Positions 34,268-44,093 of a DNA stretch of 64,000 bases are shown here, piece after piece. The notes beneath the pieces are model-generated. The model was not told the DNA's origin. It saw only the letters and a program-made list of their open reading frames with translations, and made no database searches. Position numbers and translations under genes: made by a program. Origin of the DNA: an uncultured Alphaproteobacteria bacterium. GTDB lineage: Bacteria; Pseudomonadota; Alphaproteobacteria; RF32; CAG-239. The stretch lies in NCBI GenBank assembly GCA_934271715.1, contig CAKQRZ010000004.1:1-64000 (forward strand). Reading direction: 5' to 3'. How positions within the stretch are numbered: position 1 is the first letter of the stretch; each line of letters starts with the position of its first letter.

Positions 34268-34293
34268 CAAAAAAAGACTTTCTTGCGAAAGCC
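34268..34293 (-). terminator. intrinsic terminator after PilS-like gene
   Basis: On the minus strand GGCTTTC-gcaa-GAAAGTC followed by TTTTTTTT, 2 nt after the stop codon. Confidence 0.75.
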
Positions 34294-34295
34294 TT

Positions 34296-35138
34296 TTATT
34301 TTTTTGGATTATCAATGCTGAAAACCGCATAGCGCAGCGCCACCGAACAATCATTCTGCCCGCAGAAACATCCCATTTCGGCATTGCCGCGGGAAAACGG
34401 CGTCGGCATAAACTGGTCGTTTGGCTTAGCTACGTTCATCTGATAGCGCATGCGCGGGCGCATCATGGAAAATCTAAAATCATCATCTTCCGGCTCATTA
34501 GCTTTTTCAGCTTCCCGCTCTGCCTTTTCTTTTTCCGGAGTCAAATCTATATCATGCAAAGCATTGTCTTCGCCGGTTGCGCCGTCCACGCTGCCGATAG
34601 CCACCGCCAGCAGGCCTTTAATGCTGTCGCCCCAGTCCAAAGAAGCCAAGTCAATACAAGCCCGGCGCGGCAGTCCCTGATATGACATTTTAAATGTCGG
34701 CGAGCTGACTTTGCCTTTTTCATCCCACAAAAGGTCTGACGGTTCAATAATAATCCTGCCGCCGAACGGATTTTCTAAATATTTATGTTCGCCGTTGCTG
34801 CGCACCAATTTTTCGGGAATCGCACCCATTTTTATCAGATTTTCCGTACTTTCCGCCGGTTCGTCCGGATGAATTGTATAGGTATTGCGTATATTGTCAA
34901 TCAGCTGAGAAATTTCCAGCGTGGTTTGATTCAGAGTTTTGATATACTGCAAATCATCATAGCGGCGCTGCATAAATTGCGAAACCATGTAGCCTCCGCC
35001 GCCTAAAAAAACGGCAATCACAAAAATCAAGATAAAAAACTCTTTAATTTTTTGCTCACGCTGCTCTTTTTTACGCTGCTTTTCTTTTTGAATAATCAGC
35101 AGCTCATTGGCGTTAAGTTCTTTATTTTCTTCACTCAT
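34296..35138 (-). CDS. membrane-anchored PilS-like (type IVb pilin-like ectodomain) protein
   Basis: 280 residues. A charged N-terminus of 35 residues precedes one membrane helix (about 34-52). The ectodomain has a pattern of toxin-coregulated/PilS-type pilins (SQLIDNIRNTYT, LIKMGAIPEKLV, NPFGGRIIIEP). There is no prepilin cleavage Gly-x-x-x-x-Glu motif, so it is not a normal prepilin. A Glu/Lys-rich stretch near 215-235 and a Cys-rich end (CFCGQNDC) follow. It begins 3 nt after secA's stop and is likely co-transcribed. A pilin-fold anchor or minor subunit is the best guess. Confidence 0.6.
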   Translation of the reverse strand: MSEENKELNANELLIIQKEKQRKKEQREQKIKEFFILIFVIAVFLGGGGYMVSQFMQRRYDDLQYIKTLNQTTLEISQLIDNIRNTYTIHPDEPAESTENLIKMGAIPEKLVRSNGEHKYLENPFGGRIIIEPSDLLWDEKGKVSSPTFKMSYQGLPRRACIDLASLDWGDSIKGLLAVAIGSVDGATGEDNALHDIDLTPEKEKAEREAEKANEPEDDDFRFSMMRPRMRYQMNVAKPNDQFMPTPFSRGNAEMGCFCGQNDCSVALRYAVFSIDNPKK

Positions 35139-35141
35139 GCG

Positions 35142-37811
35142 CTAACTCACTATTCTGCCGTGGCAATGCTTAAACTTTTTGCCGCTGCCGCAAGGGCAAG
35201 GGTCGTTTCTTGAAATTCCCTCAAACATTGACGGATCAAGCTTTTTAAGCGGTTCATCTCCCTCGTGGACAACAGACATCGGACGGTTCTGCTCTTTATC
35301 CATAGCCTTTTGCATTTGCTCTTGGGAATCTGTTTGGATAACCGTATGGCATATAACCACAGTTACGCGCTGCTTCAAAATATCCAGCATGCGGGAGAAC
35401 ATGTTAAAGGCCTCTTTTTTATATTCATTCAGAGGGTCTTTCTGCCCATAAGCTCTCAGCACAATCGTATGGCGCATTAAATCCAGAGTAGCGATATGGT
35501 CTTTCCACAGCTGGTCCAAAACCTGCAAAAAGATACTCTTCTGCACCATTTTAACAGCATCGGCCGGCAATGAAGCTTCACGCTCAGCCATACGGCTGTC
35601 AACTTCTTGCAAAATCCGTTCTTTTAAGCCCTCGCTGTCCAATTCCGGCTCATTGCACCAGTTGGTAATCGGCAAAACAAAGCCTGTCGCTGCCGATAAA
35701 TCTTGCTTTAAGCTTTCTTTATCCCATTCCGAAGCATCGGTGCCGTATGGAACATGCGCATCAATTATTCCGCTTAAATATTCATCGCGCATTTCTTTTA
35801 TGGTATCGGATAAATCTTCGCTTTCCATAATTTCACGGCGCTGTTCATAAATGATTTTGCGCTGCTCGTTCATCACATTGTCATATTTAAGCAGGTTTTT
35901 ACGAATATCAAAATTGCGTTCTTCCACTTTTTGCTGAGCTTTTTCCAAAGCCTTGCTAATCCACGGATGAACCAAAGCTTCGCCCTCAGGCAAGCCCAGA
36001 CGCTGCAGAACATTAGACATTTTTTCGGAACCGAAAATACGCATTAAGTCATCCTGCATAGAAAGGAAAAACTTAGAAGTTCCCGGGTCGCCTTGACGTC
36101 CGGCACGTCCGCGCAGCTGATTGTCAATACGGCGGCTTTCGTGGCGTTCCGTACCTAAAATATACAAACCGCCAGCAGCCAAAACTTTTTCTTTATCCGC
36201 TGCAACTTCAGCTTCTATTTTCTTTTTAAGCTCTGCAATCTGCTCCGGAGTTTCATCGCCTTTCAGCATTTCCTGCAGCTTCATTTCCGGATTGCCTCCC
36301 AGCTGAATATCCGTGCCGCGTCCTGCCATGTTGGTGGCAATCGTAACCGCGCCGGAAACGCCGGCCTGAGCCACAATCGCGGCTTCGCGTTCATGATAGC
36401 GGGCGTTCAGCACTTCAAAATGCAAATTCGGCGCCGCTTTATGCAGCAGATTTGCCACAACTTCAGATTTTTCTACAGAAGTAGTACCCACCAAAACCGG
36501 CTGTCCGCGGCGATGGCAGTCTAAAATCGTGTTAATAATAGCGCGGTATTTTTCGCCCTCCGTACGATAAATTTCATCATGCAAATCCTCGCGCTGCACC
36601 GGCTTGTTTGTCGGAATTTCCACACAAACCAAATTATAAATATCGCAGAACTCGGTTTCTTCGGTCATAGCCGTTCCGGTCATACCCGAAAGTTTTGGAT
36701 ATAAGCGGAAATAATTTTGGAACGTGATAGAAGCCAAGGTCTGATTTTCTGACTGAATTTTAACCCCCTCTTTAGCTTCCAAAGCCTGATGCAGACCGTC
36801 GCTGAAACGGCGTCCCTCCATAATGCGTCCGGTAAATTCGTCCACAATCACTACTTTGCCGTCTTTAACAATGTAGTCCACATCTTTCTGGAACATTTTA
36901 TGCGCCCGCAAAGCATTATTTACATGCTGAACCAAGCCGACATTGCCGATATCATATAAAGAACCCTCTTTAATAAGCCCGGCTTCGCGCAGCAGTTTTT
37001 CCACATGCTCCATACCAGCTTCGGTTAAGGTCACATTCTTTTGCTTTTCGTCCTTTTCATAATCTTCCGGCAGCAGCTGCGGCATTAAGTTAGAAACGCT
37101 TATATATGTGGCAGAAGAATCTTCGGCTTCGCCGGAAATAATCAGCGGTGTTCTGGCCTCATCAATCAAAATAGAGTCAACTTCATCCACAATGGCAAAA
37201 TTAAAATCGCGCTGCACGCGTTCATACAGGCTAAACTTCATATTGTCGCGCAGATAGTCAAAGCCCAGCTCGTTATTTGTGGCATAGACAATATCGGAAT
37301 TATAGGCGATACGGCGTTCATTATCATTTTTGCCGTGAATAATATAATCCACAGTCAAGCCCAAGAAGCGGTAAATTTTACCCATCCATTCAGCATCGCG
37401 CTTAGCCAGATAGTCATTAACCGTCACCACATGGACGCCTTTGCCCTCTAGCGCATTAAGATAAGCAGCCAAAGTTGCCACCAAGGTTTTACCCTCGCCG
37501 GTTTTCATTTCGGCAATCATGCCTTTATGCAAAACAATGCCGCCGATAAGCTGCACGTCATAGTGGCGCTGCCCCATCACACGTTTAGAAGCTTCGCGCA
37601 CGGTGGCAAAAGCTTCCGGCAAAATATCATCCAAAGTCTCGCCGTTTTTCAAACGCCGGCGAAACTCATCGGTTTTTGCTTTTAATTCTTCATCGCTGAG
37701 CTTGATAAAATCAGGCTCTAAAGCATTTATTTGATTAACTGTTTTGTATTGTTTTTTAACAAAGCGGTCATTGGCGCTGCCAAAGATTTTACGGGCAATT
37801 TTTCCTAACAT
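35142..37811 (-). CDS. secA: preprotein translocase ATPase SecA
   Basis: 889 residues, normal length. Walker [14 protein letters not shown] (about 100-112), [19 protein letters not shown] (Walker B region) and [13 protein letters not shown] (motif VI region) are present. The C-terminal [17 protein letters not shown] is the zinc SecB-binding tail. It drives Sec export at the inner membrane. SecB (42444-42914) is in the same window. Confidence 0.98.
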   Translation of the reverse strand: MLGKIARKIFGSANDRFVKKQYKTVNQINALEPDFIKLSDEELKAKTDEFRRRLKNGETLDDILPEAFATVREASKRVMGQRHYDVQLIGGIVLHKGMIAEMKTGEGKTLVATLAAYLNALEGKGVHVVTVNDYLAKRDAEWMGKIYRFLGLTVDYIIHGKNDNERRIAYNSDIVYATNNELGFDYLRDNMKFSLYERVQRDFNFAIVDEVDSILIDEARTPLIISGEAEDSSATYISVSNLMPQLLPEDYEKDEKQKNVTLTEAGMEHVEKLLREAGLIKEGSLYDIGNVGLVQHVNNALRAHKMFQKDVDYIVKDGKVVIVDEFTGRIMEGRRFSDGLHQALEAKEGVKIQSENQTLASITFQNYFRLYPKLSGMTGTAMTEETEFCDIYNLVCVEIPTNKPVQREDLHDEIYRTEGEKYRAIINTILDCHRRGQPVLVGTTSVEKSEVVANLLHKAAPNLHFEVLNARYHEREAAIVAQAGVSGAVTIATNMAGRGTDIQLGGNPEMKLQEMLKGDETPEQIAELKKKIEAEVAADKEKVLAAGGLYILGTERHESRRIDNQLRGRAGRQGDPGTSKFFLSMQDDLMRIFGSEKMSNVLQRLGLPEGEALVHPWISKALEKAQQKVEERNFDIRKNLLKYDNVMNEQRKIIYEQRREIMESEDLSDTIKEMRDEYLSGIIDAHVPYGTDASEWDKESLKQDLSAATGFVLPITNWCNEPELDSEGLKERILQEVDSRMAEREASLPADAVKMVQKSIFLQVLDQLWKDHIATLDLMRHTIVLRAYGQKDPLNEYKKEAFNMFSRMLDILKQRVTVVICHTVIQTDSQEQMQKAMDKEQNRPMSVVHEGDEPLKKLDPSMFEGISRNDPCPCGSGKKFKHCHGRIVS

Positions 37812-37912
37812 AGAAGTTCCTTACAATATATTGTTTCAGAATACATTTAGTTTGATTAAATCATAAAGTCAAGAGTCTGCGCAAAAGTTATAAACCTCTG
37901 ATAAAAAATCCT

Positions 37913-37941
37913 TTGAATTTTATTTAGTTTGTATATATTAT
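37913..37941 (+). promoter_or_regulatory. sigma70-type promoter of PpiC foldase gene
   Basis: TTGAAT, 17-bp spacer, TATTAT. About 32 bp upstream of the ATG, with AGGAGG in between. Confidence 0.6.
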
Positions 37942-37972
37942 GTTAACGATTTATTTAATTTAGGAGGAATCT

Positions 37973-38812
37973 ATGCAAAAAAAATATGTTTTCGCCACAA
38001 CTGCAGCTGTTGTAGTTTTGCTGGCCGGCGCCTTTACTTATAAGGTTTATGCCGAAAGAAACAACGGTGTTGCCGCTGTTGTTAACGGTGAACAGATTAC
38101 TGTTTCCGAAATCAAAGAAGCTTATGAAGAAAATCCTCAGCTGAAATCTCAGGTTTCTTTTGAAGAATTTTATAACCGCGCTTTGGAAGTTATGATTAAC
38201 AGCAAACTGGCTTTGCAGGCCGCTACTGCCGCCAATATTCAGGCTTCGGCAGAATATCAAAAAGAATTGGCCGCTATGCAGGACGATTTAGCCCGCAAGG
38301 TTTATATTGAACAGCAGATATCTCAAAAAGTAACCGATGCCGATGTTAAAAAAGTTTACGACGAATATGTTGCAAGCTTTAAGAGCGAAAAAGAAATTAA
38401 AGCTAAACACATTTTAGTAGACAGCGAAAAATTGGCTGAAGAAATTATTGCCAAACTGAATAAAAAATCGGCAAAATTTGATGATTTGGCTAAACAATAT
38501 TCAAAAGACCAAGCTGATTTAGGCTATTTCACAGCCGAAGCTATGGTTCCGGAATTTTCTGAAGCCGCTTTTGCCATGAAAAAAGGCACTTTCTCTCAAA
38601 AACCGGTTAAAACCGAATTCGGCTACCATGTAATTTTGGTTGAAGATATTAGAGATTCTAAACCTTTGCCGATGGACGCCGTTGACGACCAAATCAAAAA
38701 TAATCTGTCTCAGCAGGCTGTAGGTCAAGTTGTTTCTGAACTGCATGAAAATGCTAAAATTGAAAAATTTGATTTAAAAGGCAAAAAAATTACTGAAGAA
38801 GAAAAGAAATAA
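37973..38812 (+). CDS. PpiC-type (parvulin) peptidyl-prolyl isomerase, periplasmic foldase
   Basis: 279 residues. A signal/anchor helix (about 7-26), an N-terminal SurA/PrsA-like chaperone region (VNGEQITVSEIKEAY), then a parvulin domain: IKAKHILVDSEKLAEEII, DLAKQYSKDQADLGYFTAEAMVPEFSEAAF and KTEFGYHVILVEDIRDSKP. AGGAGG precedes the ATG. It assists outer-membrane or secreted protein folding, downstream of SecA/SecB export. Monocistronic, with promoter and terminator visible. Confidence 0.93.
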   Translation: MQKKYVFATTAAVVVLLAGAFTYKVYAERNNGVAAVVNGEQITVSEIKEAYEENPQLKSQVSFEEFYNRALEVMINSKLALQAATAANIQASAEYQKELAAMQDDLARKVYIEQQISQKVTDADVKKVYDEYVASFKSEKEIKAKHILVDSEKLAEEIIAKLNKKSAKFDDLAKQYSKDQADLGYFTAEAMVPEFSEAAFAMKKGTFSQKPVKTEFGYHVILVEDIRDSKPLPMDAVDDQIKNNLSQQAVGQVVSELHENAKIEKFDLKGKKITEEEKK

Positions 38813-38825
38813 TCTTCTTTCTCAA

Positions 38826-38862
38826 CAAAAAAATCCTTGGTTCTACGCCAAGGATTTTTTAT
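38826..38862 (+). terminator. intrinsic terminator after PpiC gene
   Basis: AAAAAATCCTTGG-ttctacg-CCAAGGATTTTTTA. Confidence 0.85.
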
Positions 38863-38905
38863 TGTTTTTGTTTATTTTTAGTCAAAAAAGTGTTAGCATG
38901 CAGTT

Positions 38906-40000
38906 ATGATAAGCAAAGCGGATTATATATGGCTGGAGCGCCACACCGATATTTTAAACAAAGTTCAGGATATTGATTCTTTGGCCAAGCAGTTTGTCAA
39001 ATTCAAAATATACCGTCCCAGCCATCTGCAGAAAATTCAGAATATATTTAAAGACTATACCTGCATCAGCGGCAAGAATAATAAAGATGCTTGGGTAAAA
39101 ATCAAAGGCTTAACGCTGAAAGATTTTGACGCCGTCGCCGCGGATAACGGCGGGCAGCTTATCGGCGACAGCACAGACAAGGATATTTACTATATTCCGG
39201 CCGATTATGAAATGTATCATAAAATTTTGCGCCGTTCCTCTGCTAAGCTTTTGGCTAATCTCAGCAACCGCAAAAAACTGAATATTCTTTTTGCCTTGGC
39301 GCAAAATCTCTCCATAAATAACCGGCTGCACGGAAATAATCACGATTTTATAGAACATAATAGCGATAAAGTTACCGCTTTGCTGCAGCTGAAAATTCCT
39401 GATGATTTTATGCGCAAAGAATATAAAAAAGTACAGGCAATCACATCTAAAATAGCTTCTTTGCCCAATATACGGACCAAACTAAACAAATTTCAGCTGC
39501 TTTCCCCAAAAGAACAGCAGTCTTTAATAAAAGATGTCAGCCGCATTACGGCAGAAGTTAATAAGGTAGAACCGCCGAAAATTCATTTTATTACCGGCAA
39601 ACAAGCTGCTGATGACAGGTATATTGCCGATTGGGTGCAGACGGACGCTTTCGCCGACTATCAGGATATTTACATTAACAAAGACTTGCTGAAATCATCC
39701 GGAGGTCTGGAAGCTTTAACTTTGGCTTTTCACGAAACCACGCATGTGGCGCAGTCCGGTTCCGACTATAAAAACTTTCCGGAAATGGAAGAAATGTTCA
39801 GCCAGCGTCTGAACTACCTGCAAAATTATGCCGAAACTTACGCCTCTCTGCCGCTTGAAATGGTTACCTATAATCTTGAGCAGGAATTTTGCGAGCAGCT
39901 GAATAAGAAACTAAATCTCAAAACGCAAAATTACGCCTATATAACTGAATACGCCAATGCTCAGCTGTATATGCAGAAATCTTTGCGCCGCGCTTATTAA
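38906..40000 (+). CDS. unknown protein with HExxH zinc-protease motif
   Basis: 364 residues, no family recognised. ALTLAFHETTHVAQSGSDYKNFPEMEEMFSQRLNY (about 268-302) contains HETTH, followed by acidic residues that could supply the third zinc ligand. HE(T/L)xHVxQ resembles the motif of DUF4157-type domains carried by some effectors. The first 200 residues are helical. No signal peptide, so if secreted it would use another route. The 3' end overlaps smr by 4 nt on the opposite strand. Confidence 0.6.
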   Translation: MISKADYIWLERHTDILNKVQDIDSLAKQFVKFKIYRPSHLQKIQNIFKDYTCISGKNNKDAWVKIKGLTLKDFDAVAADNGGQLIGDSTDKDIYYIPADYEMYHKILRRSSAKLLANLSNRKKLNILFALAQNLSINNRLHGNNHDFIEHNSDKVTALLQLKIPDDFMRKEYKKVQAITSKIASLPNIRTKLNKFQLLSPKEQQSLIKDVSRITAEVNKVEPPKIHFITGKQAADDRYIADWVQTDAFADYQDIYINKDLLKSSGGLEALTLAFHETTHVAQSGSDYKNFPEMEEMFSQRLNYLQNYAETYASLPLEMVTYNLEQEFCEQLNKKLNLKTQNYAYITEYANAQLYMQKSLRRAY

Positions 40001-40533
40001 ATATCTTTATTGCGGCGCAGCAAAATATATAAGGCGCCGCTGCCGCCCATTTTTTCAGACGGATGCTTATAAATCAAAATCATTGCCCTGAGGCGCGCCA
40101 TGTTCAGCCATTGCGGCACTTGCTTGCGCAGCACGCCTTTAGCCGAAAAAATATCTTCATCGGGATGAACGCGGATTCCTTTACCGGTAATAATCATCAC
40201 ACAGCGCCGGCCTAAAGCGTAACTTTGCGGTATAAAACTGTCTACTTTAGCAAAAGCTTCATCCTCTGTCAGTCCATGCAAGTCCAAAACCGCTTCCACT
40301 CTGAATTCTTCGCGTTTGAACTTACGCAGGGTGGACTTGTCTATTCCGCCGTTTTCAAAATCGTCTAAAAACTTGGAATAGGTAGAAAATTCCTGCTTGA
40401 CAGCGTAATAAACCTTTTCTTTTGGCATAACCGGCTTCGGCTTGGCTGAAGACACAACTTTATCAGAGGCTGTTTTCTTTATATCTTTAACAGCTTCCAG
40501 CCAAAATTCTTCATCTTCGCTTTGCGGAGCCAT
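39997..40533 (-). CDS. Smr-domain protein
   Basis: 178 residues. The C-terminal Smr domain carries VLDLHGLTEDEAFAKV (LDLHG motif) and VMIITGKGIRVHPDED (TGxG motif), then the HPSEKMGGSGALYILLRR end. Smr domains bind or nick nucleic acids; in alphaproteobacteria this stand-alone form follows mltA near the origin, as here. Its ATG overlaps the mltA stop region. Confidence 0.92.
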   Translation of the reverse strand: MAPQSEDEEFWLEAVKDIKKTASDKVVSSAKPKPVMPKEKVYYAVKQEFSTYSKFLDDFENGGIDKSTLRKFKREEFRVEAVLDLHGLTEDEAFAKVDSFIPQSYALGRRCVMIITGKGIRVHPDEDIFSAKGVLRKQVPQWLNMARLRAMILIYKHPSEKMGGSGALYILLRRNKDI

Positions 40534-41741
40534 CAGTTCACTTTCGGTGCAGAATATTTAGGAGCCAATAAATAATATTTACCGGCAGAATTCATTCGGC
40601 CGGCCTCAGCCAAAGCCTCTTCGCCGTGTCCCCAAAAATAATCGCCGCGCACGACGCCCTTAATCGCGCTGCCGATATCCTGCGCAAACACAACTTTTTC
40701 AATTTTACCATTATCCGGATTTACCGTATCCAGCCACAGCATTGCTCCCAGCGGTATAAAACGATTGTCCACCGCAATGCTGCGCCCCGCGGTTAAAGAC
40801 AAGCCGTAAGCCCCGACCGGACCGTCGGCGTCCACCACGCGCTGAAAAATAAACCGCTCGTTTTCTGCCATAACTTCCGCTGCTTTCTGCGGATTTTTAC
40901 GCAGCCAATCGCGGATTTTAGTCATTGAAGCCTCGCTTGGCTTAATCAGGCCTTTTTGCAGCAAAATAGAGCCGATTCCCTTAAATTTACGTCCGTTACT
41001 GTCGGCAAAACCGATTCTCAGCTCCGAACCGTCTTCCATAATAGCAATCGCCGAACCTTGAATCTGCATAAAGTGAATATCCACCAAATCATCGCCCCAC
41101 ATCAAAACCGGAGCTTTTACGCCGTTTTGCTCAATCTGGCGGCGATTATAGTACGGAATAAACTTTTTGCCCTCTACTCTGCCGACTAAACGGGTATTCG
41201 GCAGCGAACTGTCAAAATCTTTTAAATTCAATTCAATCAAATCATTCGGCTTGCCGTAAATCGGAAATCTGTATTTAGCACTTTTTTCAAAAGAAGCATG
41301 AATTGTCGCTTCATAATAAGAAGTGAATTTACCGGTTGCATTGCCGTCCGCCGAAACTTCATACGGTGTAAACTCGCTTTCCAAAAACTTTTTCATCTGC
41401 GCGCCGCTGTTAATACCGGCGTCAGCAAATTTTTTGCAGGCTTTTTGATAATCAGCGTTTTTTATTTTTATGGACGAATTGTATAAATAGGTATTTTTAT
41501 TTTTCAAAACATTTTGGCAGTTCTTGGCAAAAACAGGAATAACTTCGCCGAAATCATCGTGGTTCCAGCCGGAGAGCTGTGAAAAGCTTACTTTTTTTAA
41601 CACAGCTTTGCTTTCCTCTGCCGAAGGCACACCGGATTCCTCCCTAAAACATCCGTTCAGCAGTAATACAAAAGCCAAAGATAAAACAAAATTAAGCTGT
41701 TTTTTTAGTGGAAACCAGCACCCAATTATTGTTTTTTGCAT
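40533..41741 (-). CDS. mltA: membrane-bound lytic murein transglycosylase A
   Basis: 402 residues with a long signal peptide ending in lipobox LLLNGC (Cys about 31). GKFTSYYEATIHASF, VLMWGDDLVDIHFMQIQGSA, IRIGFADSNGRKFKGIGSILL-type strands and the 3D domain (AVDNRFIPLGAMLWLDT, AQDIGSAIKGVVRGDYFWG with catalytic Asp) are intact. It cleaves peptidoglycan to 1,6-anhydromuropeptides, which the AmpG permease encoded at 60048 would recycle. The 5' end overlaps timA by 50 nt. Confidence 0.95.
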   Translation of the reverse strand: MQKTIIGCWFPLKKQLNFVLSLAFVLLLNGCFREESGVPSAEESKAVLKKVSFSQLSGWNHDDFGEVIPVFAKNCQNVLKNKNTYLYNSSIKIKNADYQKACKKFADAGINSGAQMKKFLESEFTPYEVSADGNATGKFTSYYEATIHASFEKSAKYRFPIYGKPNDLIELNLKDFDSSLPNTRLVGRVEGKKFIPYYNRRQIEQNGVKAPVLMWGDDLVDIHFMQIQGSAIAIMEDGSELRIGFADSNGRKFKGIGSILLQKGLIKPSEASMTKIRDWLRKNPQKAAEVMAENERFIFQRVVDADGPVGAYGLSLTAGRSIAVDNRFIPLGAMLWLDTVNPDNGKIEKVVFAQDIGSAIKGVVRGDYFWGHGEEALAEAGRMNSAGKYYLLAPKYSAPKVN

Positions 41742-42312
41742 TTATCATTCTTTCAAAAGTCCAAACATCGGTAATTTTCTGCACAAAGTTTTCATCGCCC
41801 TCAACAACTTCTCCTTGAGCGTTGCGCAGCAGATTAACCTGCTCGCTTACAAATTCCACCACTACTTTAATGCTGTTTTTCAAAAACTTAACATCTTTAA
41901 CTTCGCTTTTATCAAAACAGATAAAGTCAACTTCCGATGTCATATTATTTTCCTGACGCTCCGCTAACGTTGCTTTAAAAGCATCTAAAACTTTTTTGCT
42001 TACTAAATCTTTTATCGGAGCAAGCTCGCCTTTGCTGAAAGCCTGAAGCACCAGTTCAAAAACCTTGCGGGCGCCCTGCAAAAACATTTCTTTATTAAAA
42101 TCATCCGAACTTTCAGCTTTATCAGCGGCGTTATCCACAGCCTTGCCGGCTTCTACCATCTGTATAATATCTTTAACCGCCGCCTCGTCCTTTTTATTGA
42201 CCGGCTTCAAAACCACGCAGATGTTTTTATCGCTGCCGCCTTTGCCGAAAACGCTGTAAAGGCGTGCTGCCAAAAAAGCTACTAACACAAATAAAAAAAT
42301 TAAATCAGCCAT
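41692..42312 (-). CDS. timA: Tim44-like domain protein
   Basis: 206 residues. An N-terminal membrane helix (ADLIFLFVLVAFLAARLY) is followed by a Tim44/calcium-binding-like domain (KEMFLQGARKVFELVLQAFSKGELAPIKDLVS, then VVEGDENFVQKITDVWTFERMI). In alphaproteobacteria the protein is inner-membrane attached and encoded beside mltA and opposite secB, as here. Proposed role in membrane protein or envelope biogenesis. Confidence 0.9.
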   Translation of the reverse strand: MADLIFLFVLVAFLAARLYSVFGKGGSDKNICVVLKPVNKKDEAAVKDIIQMVEAGKAVDNAADKAESSDDFNKEMFLQGARKVFELVLQAFSKGELAPIKDLVSKKVLDAFKATLAERQENNMTSEVDFICFDKSEVKDVKFLKNSIKVVVEFVSEQVNLLRNAQGEVVEGDENFVQKITDVWTFERMINAKNNNWVLVSTKKTA

Positions 42313-42443
42313 AAATTTCTTTTAACCTCTCTAAGCATACCTTAATAATATAAAACAAATAAAATTTTTATCAATATAAATGTTTGACGATTAGCTTTTT
42401 TCGTATTATCTCTTACATAAAACAAAATATTATGGAGAAAAAA

Positions 42444-42914
42444 ATGGAAAATACTCAAAATAATAACCAGCAGCCTGCCGGAATTATGATTCACAGCCAA
42501 TATATTAAAGACATGTCTTTGGAAATTCCTTTGGCGCCGGAAATTTTTAAAGAAATGAACAAAAATCCTAATGTCAACGTAGACATGGGCATGAACAGCA
42601 AAAAGCTTGAAGACGGCAGCTACAATGTTACCTTGACCGCTAAAATGAATGCTGATATAGACGGCAAAACTTTATTCATTGTTGAATTGTCTTATGCGGC
42701 CGTAGTTTCCGTTAACGTTCCTGAAGAACATTTAGAGCCGGTTTTGTACATTGAAATGCCGCGCCTGTTGTTTCCGTTTGTCCGCAGCATTATTGCCAAC
42801 AGCCTGTCTGCAGCCGGTTTGCCGCCAATGCTGCTGAGTCCGGTAGACTTTGTGGCTCTTTACAATGCAAAAAAAGCCAGAGAAGCCGAAGAAGCCGCTA
42901 AAAAATCTGCTTAA
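42444..42914 (+). CDS. secB: protein-export chaperone SecB
   Basis: ATG 42444 is preferred because GGAG lies 6 nt upstream; earlier in-frame starts (42432 or 42384) lack a site. IHSQYIKDMSLEIPLAPEIF, DGSYNVTLTAKMNADIDGKTLFIVELSYAAVV and LYIEMPRLLFPFVRSIIANSLSAAGLPPMLLSPVDF are SecB signatures. It holds precursors unfolded and passes them to SecA. Divergent from timA, as in Caulobacter-type origins. Confidence 0.96.
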   Translation: MENTQNNNQQPAGIMIHSQYIKDMSLEIPLAPEIFKEMNKNPNVNVDMGMNSKKLEDGSYNVTLTAKMNADIDGKTLFIVELSYAAVVSVNVPEEHLEPVLYIEMPRLLFPFVRSIIANSLSAAGLPPMLLSPVDFVALYNAKKAREAEEAAKKSA

Positions 42915-42933
42915 TTTATAGAAAGTACCGACC

Positions 42934-43410
42934 ATGCGCTTAGCTTTATATCAACCAGATATTCCGCAAAATACCGGAACTCTTTTACGATTGGGCGCCT
43001 GCCTTAATCTTGAGTTGGATATAATTGAACCTTGCGGATTCATTTTTAATGAAAAAGCTATGCGCCGCGCCGGTATGGACTATTTGGACCTTGTGCATTG
43101 CCGCCGCCACAACAGTTGGGCAGACTTTATGGAATACCGCGCACAGCATCCGGAAGAATACGGACGCTTGGTGCTGATGACAACGCACGGCGCGGATTCG
43201 TTTTTAGATTTTGAGTTTAAGCCTAACGATATAATTTTAATGGGACGCGAAAGCGCCGGCGTGCCTGAAGAAATACATGAATTAGCCGACGCACAGCTGC
43301 TGATTCCGATGTCGCCAGAAGCCCGCTCCATAAATATGGCTGTTTCCGCCGCCATGGCGTTAACCGAAGCGCTCAGACAGACAAAATTGTTCCCAAAAAT
43401 TAAAAAATAA
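42934..43410 (+). CDS. trmL: tRNA (cytidine(34)-2'-O)-methyltransferase
   Basis: 158 residues, a compact SPOUT enzyme. LALYQPDIPQNTGTLLRLGACL is the N-terminal motif. IILMGRESAGVPEEIHELADAQLLIPMSPEARSINMAVSAAMALTEALRQ holds the knot with its Asn and SAM loop. It methylates the wobble nucleotide of tRNA-Leu. It follows secB after 19 nt and is likely co-transcribed. Confidence 0.95.
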   Translation: MRLALYQPDIPQNTGTLLRLGACLNLELDIIEPCGFIFNEKAMRRAGMDYLDLVHCRRHNSWADFMEYRAQHPEEYGRLVLMTTHGADSFLDFEFKPNDIILMGRESAGVPEEIHELADAQLLIPMSPEARSINMAVSAAMALTEALRQTKLFPKIKK

Positions 43411-43514
43411 TAAAAAAATTTACAAAAATCAGCATTTTTGCTCTAGATTTAACCCGAAAAATGTGATATATTCACTAATGTTTTCGTGATAAATTTTATT
43501 TTTCTGGAGTGAAC

Positions 43515-44021
43515 ATGAGTATTAAAAAATTACCATCACTAACTTTCAACGCCGGCGAATATGTCGTTTATCCAACACATGGTGTGGGTAAAGTTGCTGA
43601 CGTAACCAAACAAAATATTGCCGGTTCCGAGCTTGAGCTTCTGGTGGTAAATTTTGATAAAGATAAAATGACTCTGCGTATTCCGACTTCTAAAATTCAG
43701 CATGTCGGCCTGCGTAAAATCTCTGATGACAAAACAATGAATGAAGCTTTTGCCACCCTCAAAGGCAAAGCTAAAGTCCGCAAAATTATGTGGTCGCGCC
43801 GCGCGCAGGAATATGAAAATAAAATCAATTCCGGCAATCCGGTGGCCATTGCTGAAGTTATCCGTGATTTATACCGCAATGAAAATATTGCCGAACAATC
43901 TTACAGCGAACGCCAAATCTATGAACAGGCTGTCAGCCGTTTGGCCAGCGAAGTTTCAATTTACAGCAACTGCTCAATGGAAGAAGCCAATAAAAAACTG
44001 CTGGATATTTTAGCTAAATAA
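43515..44021 (+). CDS. carD: CarD-family transcriptional regulator
   Basis: Start at ATG 43515 (GGAG 5 nt upstream); GTG 43509 is less likely. FNAGEYVVYPTHGVGKVADVTK is the CarD/CdnL RNA-polymerase-binding Tudor-like domain. The C-terminal 110 helical residues bear the conserved Trp (IMWSRRAQEY) that stabilises open promoter complexes. A global regulator of rRNA and housekeeping transcription in alphaproteobacteria. Monocistronic with a terminator. Confidence 0.95.
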   Translation: MSIKKLPSLTFNAGEYVVYPTHGVGKVADVTKQNIAGSELELLVVNFDKDKMTLRIPTSKIQHVGLRKISDDKTMNEAFATLKGKAKVRKIMWSRRAQEYENKINSGNPVAIAEVIRDLYRNENIAEQSYSERQIYEQAVSRLASEVSIYSNCSMEEANKKLLDILAK

Positions 44022-44041
44022 CAGCATAAAAAGAGTACTTC

Positions 44042-44080
44042 AAAAGGCTGTCTCATTTTGACAGCTTTTTCTTTTTTGCG
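44042..44080 (+). terminator. intrinsic terminator after carD
   Basis: AAGGCTGTC-tcatttt-GACAGCTTTTTCTTTTTT. Confidence 0.75.
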
Positions 44081-44093
44081 CCAATCGCCGTTA

